Assembly (NCBI GenBank): GCA_031258265.1
Contig: JAIRNB010000170.1
Location: 1-16,231 of the forward strand
Direction: 5' to 3'
DNA from: Treponema sp.
GTDB taxonomy: Bacteria; Spirochaetota; Spirochaetia; Treponematales; Breznakiellaceae
DNA length: 16,231 bases
The position numbers and the translations under genes are program-made. Position 1 is the first letter of the stretch; each line of letters starts with the position of its first letter. Below the pieces are notes generated by a model. It was not told the DNA's origin, did no database searches, and worked only from the letters and a program-made list of their open reading frames with translations. Positions 1 to 5,882 of the stretch are shown here, one piece after another.

Positions 1-3
1 GAC

Positions 4-18
4 ACATTATGGACAGAC
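4..18 (-). repeat. Copy of TCTGTCCATAATGT-type repeat (inverted copy at 1622-1636)
   Basis: Read on the minus strand, these 15 bases are an exact match to 1622-1636 (GTCTGTCCATAATGT). The two copies therefore face each other across the ecfT-maf segment. A related 14-base motif occurs twice, as an inverted pair, at 77-109. The bases just downstream (18-29, CTTCCTTAAAAA) also recur as a direct repeat at 1664-1675. Whether this is a protein-binding site or a remnant of a dispersed genomic repeat cannot be decided from one window. Confidence 0.6.
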
Positions 19-38
19 TTCCTTAAAAAATGCACTTT

Positions 39-58
39 GCGTACCGTTTTGGTACAAA
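39..58 (+). promoter_or_regulatory. Possible extended -10 promoter element before ecfT
   Basis: The sequence has GCGTAC, five bases, then TGGTACAAA (50-58), which resembles an extended -10 element. It matches the element before rpsB (GCGTAC, four bases, TGGTATAAA at 1599-1617). No convincing -35 box lies at the usual distance. An inverted repeat GTACC-GTTTT-GGTAC (41-55) overlaps it. Weak on its own; the resemblance to the second site is the main support. Confidence 0.2.
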
Positions 59-76
59 ACGGGAGCAAATGCAAGT

Positions 77-109
77 TCTGTCCACAAAGTAACCGACTTT
101 GTGGACAGA
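77..109. repeat. Perfect 14-bp inverted repeat upstream of ecfT (operator-like)
   Basis: TCTGTCCACAAAGT (77-90) and its exact reverse complement (96-109) are separated by AACCG. Each arm matches the TCTGTCCATAATGT motif at 1623-1636 at 11 of 14 positions. It lies between the possible -10 element and the ecfT ribosome binding site, where a repressor site or leader hairpin would sit. It is not followed by a T run, so it does not look like an intrinsic terminator. Confidence 0.7.
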
Positions 110-129
110 CACTAATTAAGGATTAGATC

Positions 130-822
130 GTGGAAGACAGGGGAAAACTTTTTGTTAAGGGGTACTCTCCCGCCATCCCCTTTGGGTACAGGCCGGGGAA
201 CAGCCCCCTTCACCGCTGCCCCGCCCTGGTAAAGCTCCTGGGCGTCCTGCTTTTTTCTGTTTTTGCCTACAGTTCCATTCCGGCCCTGGGTATCGCTGCC
301 CTGGGAATCAGCCTGGGGGCAATGGCGGCGGGCATACGGCCCTGGGAACTTCTGCGGGGAAGCCGCCCCCTCCTCTTTTTGGCCCTGTTTTTCTTTTTCC
401 TCAGAACAGTCGAATTTAACCCGGCATCGCCGCCCTTTTTCAGTTTTAAGGGGGCGGAAATTTCCGGCGGTCTGAGCCAGGGCCTTTCCATGATCGTGTC
501 TTTCGTCGGGGGGGCCCTCCTCTTTGCCGTTACCACCATGAAGGAACTCAAGGACAGTCTTGACGGCAAAAGCCGGTCACGGGCCGGAACAGGGCGAAGG
601 CCGGCCCGGTTTTTCCGTTTCGGTCTTGCCCTCTCCCTGATGCTGGGTTTCCTCCCCCGGTTTTTTGAAATTTGGGAAGAAACAAACATGGCCTGCGAAG
701 CCCGGGGCGTTAAGAGGGGTATCCGGCGGCTGCTCCTCGTCATCCCCCCGGTGACCGAACGGATGATCGAAAAGGCCCTGGACACGGCCCTGGCCCTGGA
801 GGCCAGGGGCTTGGAACTATAG
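130..822 (+). CDS. ecfT: ECF transporter transmembrane (T) component, EcfT/CbiQ family
   Basis: This is the membrane coupling subunit of an energy-coupling factor vitamin or metal transporter. In the family it joins the substrate-binding S protein to two ATPases in the cytoplasmic membrane. About five hydrophobic segments are visible (roughly residues 33-50, 51-69, 79-93, 112-135, 163-180). The N-terminal SPLHRCPALVKLL stretch fits the family. The diagnostic feature is the pair of ARG coupling motifs near the C terminus, ACEARG (191-193) and ALEARG (225-227), which contact the ATPases. Start is GTG at 130, with AAGGA eight bases upstream. At 230 residues it is slightly short for the family. 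The ATPase and S components are not in the window; if clustered they lie upstream. The substrate cannot be read from the T component. Confidence 0.85.
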   Translation: MEDRGKLFVKGYSPAIPFGYRPGNSPLHRCPALVKLLGVLLFSVFAYSSIPALGIAALGISLGAMAAGIRPWELLRGSRPLLFLALFFFFLRTVEFNPASPPFFSFKGAEISGGLSQGLSMIVSFVGGALLFAVTTMKELKDSLDGKSRSRAGTGRRPARFFRFGLALSLMLGFLPRFFEIWEETNMACEARGVKRGIRRLLLVIPPVTERMIEKALDTALALEARGLEL

Positions 823-930
823 TTCTACCCGGCGCGGGGCCGGGCCTGGCAGCGGGTGATAGAAATACCCCAAGTTCCAGGCGGGGGACTGGAGAAATTT
901 CGGGAATCGTGCTTTAATTAGAGTTGAAGT

Positions 931-958
931 TGTTTCAAAACCGGGGGCTTTTGAAACA
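931..958. repeat. 10-bp inverted repeat between ecfT and maf
   Basis: TGTTTCAAAA (931-940) and TTTTGAAACA (949-958) form a perfect 10-bp stem around CCGGGGGC. It sits 30 bases before the maf start in an otherwise featureless 166-base gap. It lacks a following T run, so a terminator is not supported; a protein-binding palindrome or leader hairpin is possible. Confidence 0.55.
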
Positions 959-988
959 GTCCCCCTTATCAAACCCGGGAAGGCCGTA

Positions 989-1582
989 GTGGAACCCATT
1001 GTCCTTGCTTCGGGCTCCAAAAGACGGCAGGAATATTTCCGTCTTCTGGGGCTCCCCTTTAGTATTATCGCCCCGGAGATCGGCGAGGTCCCCGGAGAAT
1101 TCAAAGATCCCCGGGAAATGGCGGAAGAACTGGCGATCCGTAAGGTGCGGAAGGTCCTTGGTTATCTCAAGGGCCGTATTCCTCCCTGGATCTGCGGCGC
1201 CGATACCCTTATTTCGGTGGACGGGATAAGTTACGGTAAACCCACAGACCGGAACCAGGCCAAGGAGATGCTCAAGACTCTCCAGGGCAGGGAACATCAG
1301 GTAATTACCGCGGTGGCCCTATACTCCGGTAAGACCAACGCCATTGACTGCCGGGCGGTGATAAGCGATGTGATCTTTAGCCCCCTCCTGGATGAGGAAA
1401 TTGAATGGTACCTGGGGACCGGGGAATGGCAGGGGGTGGCCGGGGCCTACCGGATTCAGGGGCTGGGGAGCTGCTTTGTCTCCGGCATCCGGGGTTCCTA
1501 CAGTTCCATCGTAGGCTTGCCAATCCGGGAACTTTATGTCATGCTGAGGGACAATGGATACTCCTATGGGTACCCTGACTAG
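989..1582 (+). CDS. maf: Maf-family nucleoside triphosphate pyrophosphatase
   Basis: Maf proteins hydrolyse non-canonical or pyrimidine nucleoside triphosphates to monophosphates in the cytoplasm and have been linked to septum formation. The family signatures are present in order: ASGSKRR at 7-13 (phosphate loop), the catalytic aspartate in GADTLI (D72), GKP at 83-85, GREHQVITAV at 100-109, and a long C-terminal block from about 140 to 180 with AGAYRIQG and SIVGLPI. The SxSxRR N-terminal loop resembles the dTTP/UTP-type (YhdE) branch more than the m7GTP (YceF) branch; that is an inference. Start is GTG at 989, with GGAAGG five bases upstream. At 197 residues it is of normal length. It follows ecfT on the same strand after 166 bases, so co-transcription is possible but not shown. 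Confidence 0.92.
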   Translation: MEPIVLASGSKRRQEYFRLLGLPFSIIAPEIGEVPGEFKDPREMAEELAIRKVRKVLGYLKGRIPPWICGADTLISVDGISYGKPTDRNQAKEMLKTLQGREHQVITAVALYSGKTNAIDCRAVISDVIFSPLLDEEIEWYLGTGEWQGVAGAYRIQGLGSCFVSGIRGSYSSIVGLPIRELYVMLRDNGYSYGYPD

Positions 1583-1586
1583 GAGT

Positions 1587-1617
1587 TTGTCGAGTTTCGC
1601 GTACAAAGTGGTATAAA
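1587..1617 (+). promoter_or_regulatory. Candidate promoter of the rpsB operon
   Basis: TTGTCG (1587-1592) and TATAAA (1612-1617) are separated by 19 bases, which is long. The -10 is preceded by TG with one base between (TGGTATAAAT), an extended -10 arrangement that tolerates a poor -35. Transcription would start near 1624, inside the TCTGTCCATAATGT repeat, and give a leader of about 380 bases before rpsB. A second AT-rich stretch, GGTAATATTATTT (1782-1794), could hold another start but has no well-spaced -35. Confidence 0.4.
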
Positions 1618-1621
1618 TAGG

Positions 1622-1636
1622 GTCTGTCCATAATGT
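1622..1636 (+). repeat. Repeat GTCTGTCCATAATGT overlapping the presumed rpsB transcription start
   Basis: Exact inverted copy of 4-18 and close relative of both arms of the 77-109 palindrome. It begins five bases after the candidate -10 box, where a bound protein would block transcription. Its ATAATG can also pair with CATTAT at 1642-1647. The direct repeat CTTCCTTAAAAA follows at 1664-1675, as it does beside the left-hand copy. Confidence 0.6.
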
Positions 1637-1800
1637 AGATCCATTATAGGCTGGGGTCCGCGGCTTCCTTAAAAATATTTATACCTTACGAACTTTGAAG
1701 CGAAACTTCGGGAAAAGTTCCCGGTCCGGGTGTTTTCTGGTGTAATTCCGTTGGGGCTTGCGGGAAATAGCATACCGTAAAGGTAATATTATTTCCCTAT

Positions 1801-2000
1801 CGCGTAAGCGCGGCTCCTAAGACAGGGAACCTTGCGGTTCTTTGCCTATTTTCCGCCCTCCCCTGGTGGAGGGTGAGATACAGGGAAGGCTGACAAAAAC
1901 CCGCGGTTTTTGTCTTGGGGGTTTTTCTAACGGAAAAACTCCGGGGTGGGGACACAACGCGGTTTTCATCTTGGGGCTCCGCCGGAAGACTCCGGGAGGA
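1801..2000 (+). promoter_or_regulatory. Hairpin-rich 5' leader of rpsB-tsf (possible S2 autoregulatory region)
   Basis: This gene-free stretch holds successive hairpins. They are CGC-GTAA-GCG (1801-1810, a GNRA-type loop), GAACC/GGTTC (1827-1840), CCCTCC/GGAGGG (1856-1873), GACAAAAACC/GGTTTTTGTC (1892-1914, 10 bp, 3-base loop) and GTTTTTC/GAAAAAC (1921-1939). CGCGGTTTTTGTCTTGGGG (1902-1920) recurs at 17 of 19 positions at 1958-1976, and the following CGGAAnACTCCGGG block also recurs, giving a degenerate tandem unit of about 55 bases. The second unit contains the rpsB ribosome binding site (GGGAGGA, 1994-2000); CTCC at 1977-1980 could pair with its GGAG. In other bacteria S2 represses rpsB-tsf through the leader; that this one works so is inference. 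Between 1637 and 1800 I see only the CGGGAA/TTCCCG hairpin (1709-1723) and AT-rich patches. Confidence 0.5.
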
Positions 2001-2006
2001 AGAGAA

Positions 2007-2894
2007 TTGGCAGTAGTTACCATGAAGAGTTTGCTCGAATCGGGGGTGCATTTCGGGCACCAGGTGAAACGTTGGGATCCCCGGATGAAGAAGTACATCT
2101 TCGCCGAGCGGAACGGCATCCACATTATCGATCTGCAAAAAACCATTCAGGCCATTAAAGACGCCTATGAGGCGGTTCGCAAGACCGTGGCCTCCAACAA
2201 GACGGTGTTGTTTGTGGGTACCAAGAAACAGGCCCAACAGGCCATCCAAAAAGAGGCTGACCGCTGCGGCATGTTCTATGTGAATAACCGCTGGCTGGGG
2301 GGCATGCTTACCAACTTTGCAACTATCAAGAAGTCCCTGCTCCGGCTTAAAAAGCTGGAAAAAATGGAAGTGGATGGGACCTTCGAGAATCTTACAAAAA
2401 AGGAAATCGCTTCTCTGGGTAAGGAGCGGGCCAAGCTCCAGAAAAACCTGGGGGGTATCAAGGAAATGAAGGACCCTCCGGGGATCATCTTTGTCATTGA
2501 TACCCGTAAGGAGGCTATTGCCGTTACCGAGGCCCAGCGTATGGGAATTCCTATCGTGGCGGTGGTAGATACCAACTGTAACCCGGAGGGGATCGATTAC
2601 CCTATCCCCGGTAATGATGACGCTATCCGGGCCATTACCCTTTTTACCCAGATCATCGCCAACGCGGTGGTGGAGGCCGACAACGAAGTGGGGCTTAAGA
2701 TCATTACCCTGGGAGAAGAGGATGAAAGCATGGAAGACATCATGACCGATGTCTCCAAAAAAGAAGAGGATGCGGAAGTCGATATTGAAACCTATGCCAC
2801 CGTCAATGAAGGCGGCCAGGCAGCCCCTGCCGAGGCGGAAGAGGATGACGAACTCCCGGTGGATGTGGACAAATTCTATAGTGACGCCCAATAA
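2007..2894 (+). CDS. rpsB: 30S ribosomal protein S2 (uS2)
   Basis: Structural protein of the small ribosomal subunit that binds late in assembly. The 295-residue product carries the S2 hallmarks: MKSLLESGVHFGHQ at 6-19, FVGTKKQAQ at 69-77, NNRWLGGMLTNF at 93-104, DTRKEAIAV at 165-173 and VDTNCNPEGIDYPIPGNDDA at 187-206. TTG at 2007 is chosen as start because GGGAGGA lies six bases upstream and the resulting MAVVTMKSLL matches treponemal S2. The frame stays open upstream to another TTG at 1842, but that extension looks like leader RNA, not protein. The C terminus (about 237-295) is an unusually acidic tail ending VDKFYSDAQ; many bacterial S2 proteins stop near 230-250. First gene of the operon; the stop codon overlaps the tsf ribosome binding site region. 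Confidence 0.97.
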   Translation: MAVVTMKSLLESGVHFGHQVKRWDPRMKKYIFAERNGIHIIDLQKTIQAIKDAYEAVRKTVASNKTVLFVGTKKQAQQAIQKEADRCGMFYVNNRWLGGMLTNFATIKKSLLRLKKLEKMEVDGTFENLTKKEIASLGKERAKLQKNLGGIKEMKDPPGIIFVIDTRKEAIAVTEAQRMGIPIVAVVDTNCNPEGIDYPIPGNDDAIRAITLFTQIIANAVVEADNEVGLKIITLGEEDESMEDIMTDVSKKEEDAEVDIETYATVNEGGQAAPAEAEEDDELPVDVDKFYSDAQ

Positions 2895-2906
2895 GGAGGC
2901 TGCAAG

Positions 2907-3764
2907 ATGGCTGTTACCGCGGAAGATGTAAAACGGCTTCGGGAAAAAACCGGGGCCGGTATGATGGAATGTAAGAAGGCCCTGGTAGATACCGGCGGGA
3001 ATTTTGAACAGGCTGAACGGCTGCTCAAGGAGAAGGGCCTGGCGGCGCTGGAGAAACGTTCCGATCGGGCGACCAACGAAGGGAAGGTCTTTATCAAGGT
3101 AAAGGATAAGGCCGCCGTCCTGGTGGAACTGGCTTCGGAAACCGACTTTGTGGCCCGGAACCCGGATTTTATCGCCCTGGGGGCTGAGATTGCCGGGAGA
3201 GTCCTGGACAAAGGGTATACCGGAATCAACGACGAACTGGCGGCCCTGGTCCAGGATCTGGCAACCAAGATCCGGGAAAATATGAGTCTTAAGCGGATCA
3301 GGGTGGTTAAGGCCGAAGCCGGCGAGTACCTTACCCAGTACATCCACGGGGACGGCAACATCGGCGTGGTGGTAAAAATGGGCGCCGCCAGGGGGGATGT
3401 TTTTGAAAAACAGGAGGCAAAGGATTTTGCCTTTACCATCGCCCTCCATATCGCCGCCTTCAATCCCGCAGCCCTTAGCCGGGACAAGCTCGACGCCGCC
3501 TACCTCAAAGAACAGGAGGAGATCTTCCGCAAACAGATGGAGGGGGATGAAAAACTCTCCAAAATAAGGGAATCGAAGCCTGAACAGTTTGAAAAGATCC
3601 TCCAGGGTAAGCTGAACAAGCGGATTCAGGAGATCTGTCTTTTGGATCAGGGTTACGTTAAGGACGAAAAAATCTCCGTCGCCAAGGCCCTGGGGGACTG
3701 TGGTAAACAACTGGGGACGGAAATCAGTGTAAAGGACTACGTTTATTTTAAGGTGGGGCAATAA
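2907..3764 (+). CDS. tsf: Translation elongation factor Ts
   Basis: Guanine nucleotide exchange factor that regenerates EF-Tu-GTP in the cytoplasm. The N-terminal UBA-like helical domain (about 3-50, LREKTGAGMMECKKAL) is followed by the EF-Tu contact motif SETDFVARN at 77-85. The dimerisation core follows, ending with VKDYVYFKVGQ. Length is 285 residues, typical of the family. ATG at 2907 is preceded by AAGGAGG (2893-2899), which starts inside the rpsB stop. It follows rpsB by 12 bases, as in most bacteria, so the two are almost certainly co-transcribed. The stop TAA shares a base with the frr ATG (TAATG), implying translational coupling. Confidence 0.97.
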   Translation: MAVTAEDVKRLREKTGAGMMECKKALVDTGGNFEQAERLLKEKGLAALEKRSDRATNEGKVFIKVKDKAAVLVELASETDFVARNPDFIALGAEIAGRVLDKGYTGINDELAALVQDLATKIRENMSLKRIRVVKAEAGEYLTQYIHGDGNIGVVVKMGAARGDVFEKQEAKDFAFTIALHIAAFNPAALSRDKLDAAYLKEQEEIFRKQMEGDEKLSKIRESKPEQFEKILQGKLNKRIQEICLLDQGYVKDEKISVAKALGDCGKQLGTEISVKDYVYFKVGQ

Positions 3765-4318
3765 TGCACCAGGCAATAAACGGCTGTGAAGAGCGGATGA
3801 AGAAGACCCTTGCCAGCCTCAAGGAAGGTTTCGCCTCCCTTCGGACGGGCAGGGCTTCGGCCTCCCTTTTTGACAGAATCCGGGTGGATTACTACGGGGA
3901 AAAATCTCCCCTAAACCAGGTGGCCAACATTTCCATTCCCGAAGCCCGGCTTATCGTGATTCAGCCCTGGGACAAGAACCTTATCGGGGAGATCGAAAAG
4001 GCCATCCGTTCCTCCGAGCTTTCCCTGAATCCCAGTAATGATGGCAAGGTGATCCGCATTAACATTCCCCCCCTCACCGAGGAACGGCGCAAGGAACTGG
4101 TCAAGCTTGCCAAGGCCCAGGCGGAACAAAGCCGGGTAGCGGTGCGGAACATCCGTCGGGACGGCAACGAAGAACTCAAAAAACTCCTGAAAGACGGGGA
4201 ACTTACCGAGGATGAGGAGAGCAAGTACGGGGAAGAACTGCAGAAGCTCACCGATGGTTATATCTCCAAACTGAATGTGGCCCTGGAAGAAAAAGAGAAA
4301 GAGATATTGGAGCAATAA
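3764..4318 (+). CDS. frr: Ribosome recycling factor
   Basis: Splits the post-termination ribosome together with EF-G. The 184-residue protein has the standard arrangement. A helical N terminus contains LRTGRAS (26-32). The alpha/beta domain, about 35-105, contains the DYYG stretch, IPEARLIVIQPWD and INIPPLTEERRKEL. Two long charged helices run to the C terminus (VRNIRRDGNEELKK at 127-140). ATG at 3764 overlaps the tsf stop by one base, and AAGGTGGGG lies just upstream. Next gene uppS begins only three bases after the stop. No anomalies seen. Confidence 0.97.
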   Translation: MHQAINGCEERMKKTLASLKEGFASLRTGRASASLFDRIRVDYYGEKSPLNQVANISIPEARLIVIQPWDKNLIGEIEKAIRSSELSLNPSNDGKVIRINIPPLTEERRKELVKLAKAQAEQSRVAVRNIRRDGNEELKKLLKDGELTEDEESKYGEELQKLTDGYISKLNVALEEKEKEILEQ

Positions 4319-4321
4319 TCA

Positions 4322-5035
4322 TTGAACGGAAAAACCCCCGGCCATCTGGGAATCATCATGGATGGGAACGGGCGCTGGGCGAAGGCCCGGGGTCTGGCCC
4401 GGACCCAAGGTCATCTGGAGGGGCTAAAGGCGGCGAAGCGGATCGTTAAAGCCGCCAGCGACCGGGGCGTCTCTTACCTGACCCTCTACACATTTTCTAC
4501 CGAAAACTGGAAACGCGCCGCCGACGAGGTAGGCTTTATCATGGGTCTGGTGCGGCAGTACCTGCGGGCGGAACTGGACTTTTACCGGGAGAATTCCATC
4601 CGCATCCGCCATGCCGGGGATATAGGGGGACTTCCTCCGGAAATCCGGGAGGATATAGCCAGGGCCATGGAAGATACCCGTGATTTTACCGGCATGCAGG
4701 TTATTCTGGCCCTAAACTACGGGGGCCGGGATGAAATTATCCGGGCGGTGAACCGGGCCTTAAACGGGGCCGGCGGGCCGGACGCGGGTTTTACGGAGGC
4801 CCGGCTGCGTTCCTTCCTGGATAACCCCGATGTGCCGGACCCGGATCTTATCATCAGAACGGCGGGAGAATTCCGGACCAGCAACTTCCTCCTCTGGGAG
4901 GGGGCCTACGCGGAATACCATATATCAGAAAAATTCTGGCCCGACTTTGCGGAGGCTGATCTTGATCAGGCCCTGGCATCCTACGGCAGGCGGGACCGCC
5001 GCTTTGGGGGAATCCCCTCTCCGGGGGCCCCATGA
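4322..5035 (+). CDS. uppS: (2Z,6E)-farnesyl-diphosphate-dependent undecaprenyl diphosphate synthase
   Basis: Cis-prenyltransferase that condenses isopentenyl diphosphate onto farnesyl diphosphate to make the C55 lipid carrier for peptidoglycan and other envelope polymers. Signatures: IIMDGNGRWA with the catalytic Asp at residue 14, TLYTFSTENWKR at 54-65, LNYGGRDEI at 131-139, and the diphosphate-binding block with RTAGEFRTSNFLLW at 179-192 (both arginines present) and the following E198. The start is TTG at 4322, with GGAG nine bases upstream. No ATG or GTG is available before the conserved motif, and the first residues are short for the family. Length is 237 residues. The stop overlaps the cdsA ATG as ATGA. 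Its product pathway depends on dxr, two genes downstream, for the isoprenoid precursor. Confidence 0.95.
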   Translation: MNGKTPGHLGIIMDGNGRWAKARGLARTQGHLEGLKAAKRIVKAASDRGVSYLTLYTFSTENWKRAADEVGFIMGLVRQYLRAELDFYRENSIRIRHAGDIGGLPPEIREDIARAMEDTRDFTGMQVILALNYGGRDEIIRAVNRALNGAGGPDAGFTEARLRSFLDNPDVPDPDLIIRTAGEFRTSNFLLWEGAYAEYHISEKFWPDFAEADLDQALASYGRRDRRFGGIPSPGAP

Positions 5036-5880
5036 AAAAGATCCTCCAACGGCTCCTGGTTTTTGCCGTCGGGCTGCCCCTTATCACGGGGATTACCCTT
5101 TTCCTCCCCCATTTCAACCATCTGGTCCTAAATATCGTGGTGGTTGTATTCAGCGCCCTGGGGGCCCTGGAATTCGCCGCCATCCTTAGACCCAAGGGGA
5201 TGTCCGTCCACCCTGCGGAGGCGCTGATTCTGGGGGCCCTGGCCCCCGCCGTCATGACGGTCCAGGGCAGTCTGGGAAAGGGCCCGGCCCTCTCCGCCGC
5301 CCTGGCCCTGGGGGCCCTGTGGCTCCCGGTTTCCCAGGTCTTTTCGCCGGAGGAAAAACTCAAGGGCTACACGGAAAGGGCCGCCGCGGGCTTTTCCCTG
5401 ATTCTTTATCCGGGACTCTTCATGGCCTTTATCGTATGGATGAGCCGCTTCCCCCAGGCGGGGGTGGTGATTCTTACCTTTCTTTTCATCGTATTTGCCA
5501 ACGACTCGGCGGCATGGGCAGTGGGGATGCTCTTCGGTAAGGGGAACCGGGGACTTATCCCCGCCAGCCCCAATAAGAGCATCGCCGGTTTCATCGGCGG
5601 TATCACCGTGTCGATCCTCATCGGCGCGGGGGCGGAGTTGTATATCAGATCCGCCTTCATATCCCGGTTGCTGCCCGCCCCCCTGGGGGGGGCGATCACC
5701 GGCTTCTGTACGGGGATCGCCGCGAACCTGGGGGATCTGGTGGAGTCCGCCATGAAGCGCAGTTCCGGCATGAAAGATTCCGGCAGACTCATCCCCGGCC
5801 GGGGGGGCGTTCTGGACTGTATCGATTCGGTTTCCCTGGCGGCCCCGGTGTTCTACATCCTCTACAGGCTTATCTTCTAG
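5032..5880 (+). CDS. cdsA: Phosphatidate cytidylyltransferase (CDP-diglyceride synthase)
   Basis: Integral membrane enzyme that converts phosphatidic acid and CTP to CDP-diacylglycerol, the precursor of phospholipid head-group synthesis. The protein is 282 residues with about eight hydrophobic segments. NDSAAWAVGMLFGK (157-170) and SPNKSIAGFIGG (179-190) match conserved CdsA blocks. The C-terminal signature region (S239 to D265) contains SAMKRSSGMKDSGRLIPG. Within it two usually conserved positions differ from the PROSITE-type pattern as I recall it: the His of GHGG is Arg (GRGG) and the Arg of DRxD is Cys (DCID). I expect this is a lineage variant, not loss of function, because surrounding residues are intact. 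ATG at 5032 overlaps the uppS stop by four bases; there is only a weak GGGG upstream, so expression probably depends on coupling. Confidence 0.93.
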   Translation: MKKILQRLLVFAVGLPLITGITLFLPHFNHLVLNIVVVVFSALGALEFAAILRPKGMSVHPAEALILGALAPAVMTVQGSLGKGPALSAALALGALWLPVSQVFSPEEKLKGYTERAAAGFSLILYPGLFMAFIVWMSRFPQAGVVILTFLFIVFANDSAAWAVGMLFGKGNRGLIPASPNKSIAGFIGGITVSILIGAGAELYIRSAFISRLLPAPLGGAITGFCTGIAANLGDLVESAMKRSSGMKDSGRLIPGRGGVLDCIDSVSLAAPVFYILYRLIF

Positions 5881-5882
5881 CC

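Noticed and set aside
77..109. Pair of DnaA boxes in the TGTCCACAA palindrome
   Set aside because: Each arm differs from TTATNCACA at two positions, there are no further boxes or AT-rich unwinding region, and the dnaA and dnaN genes are not here.
1842..2006. In-frame 55-codon N-terminal extension of S2
   Set aside because: The internal TTG at 2007 has a strong ribosome binding site and gives the family N terminus. The upstream part contains hairpins and repeats typical of a leader and has no protein resemblance.
1797..3776. Minus-strand open frame of 659 codons opposite rpsB and tsf
   Set aside because: It is antisense to two unmistakable genes, matches no family I recognise, and long antisense frames are expected in G+C-rich coding DNA.
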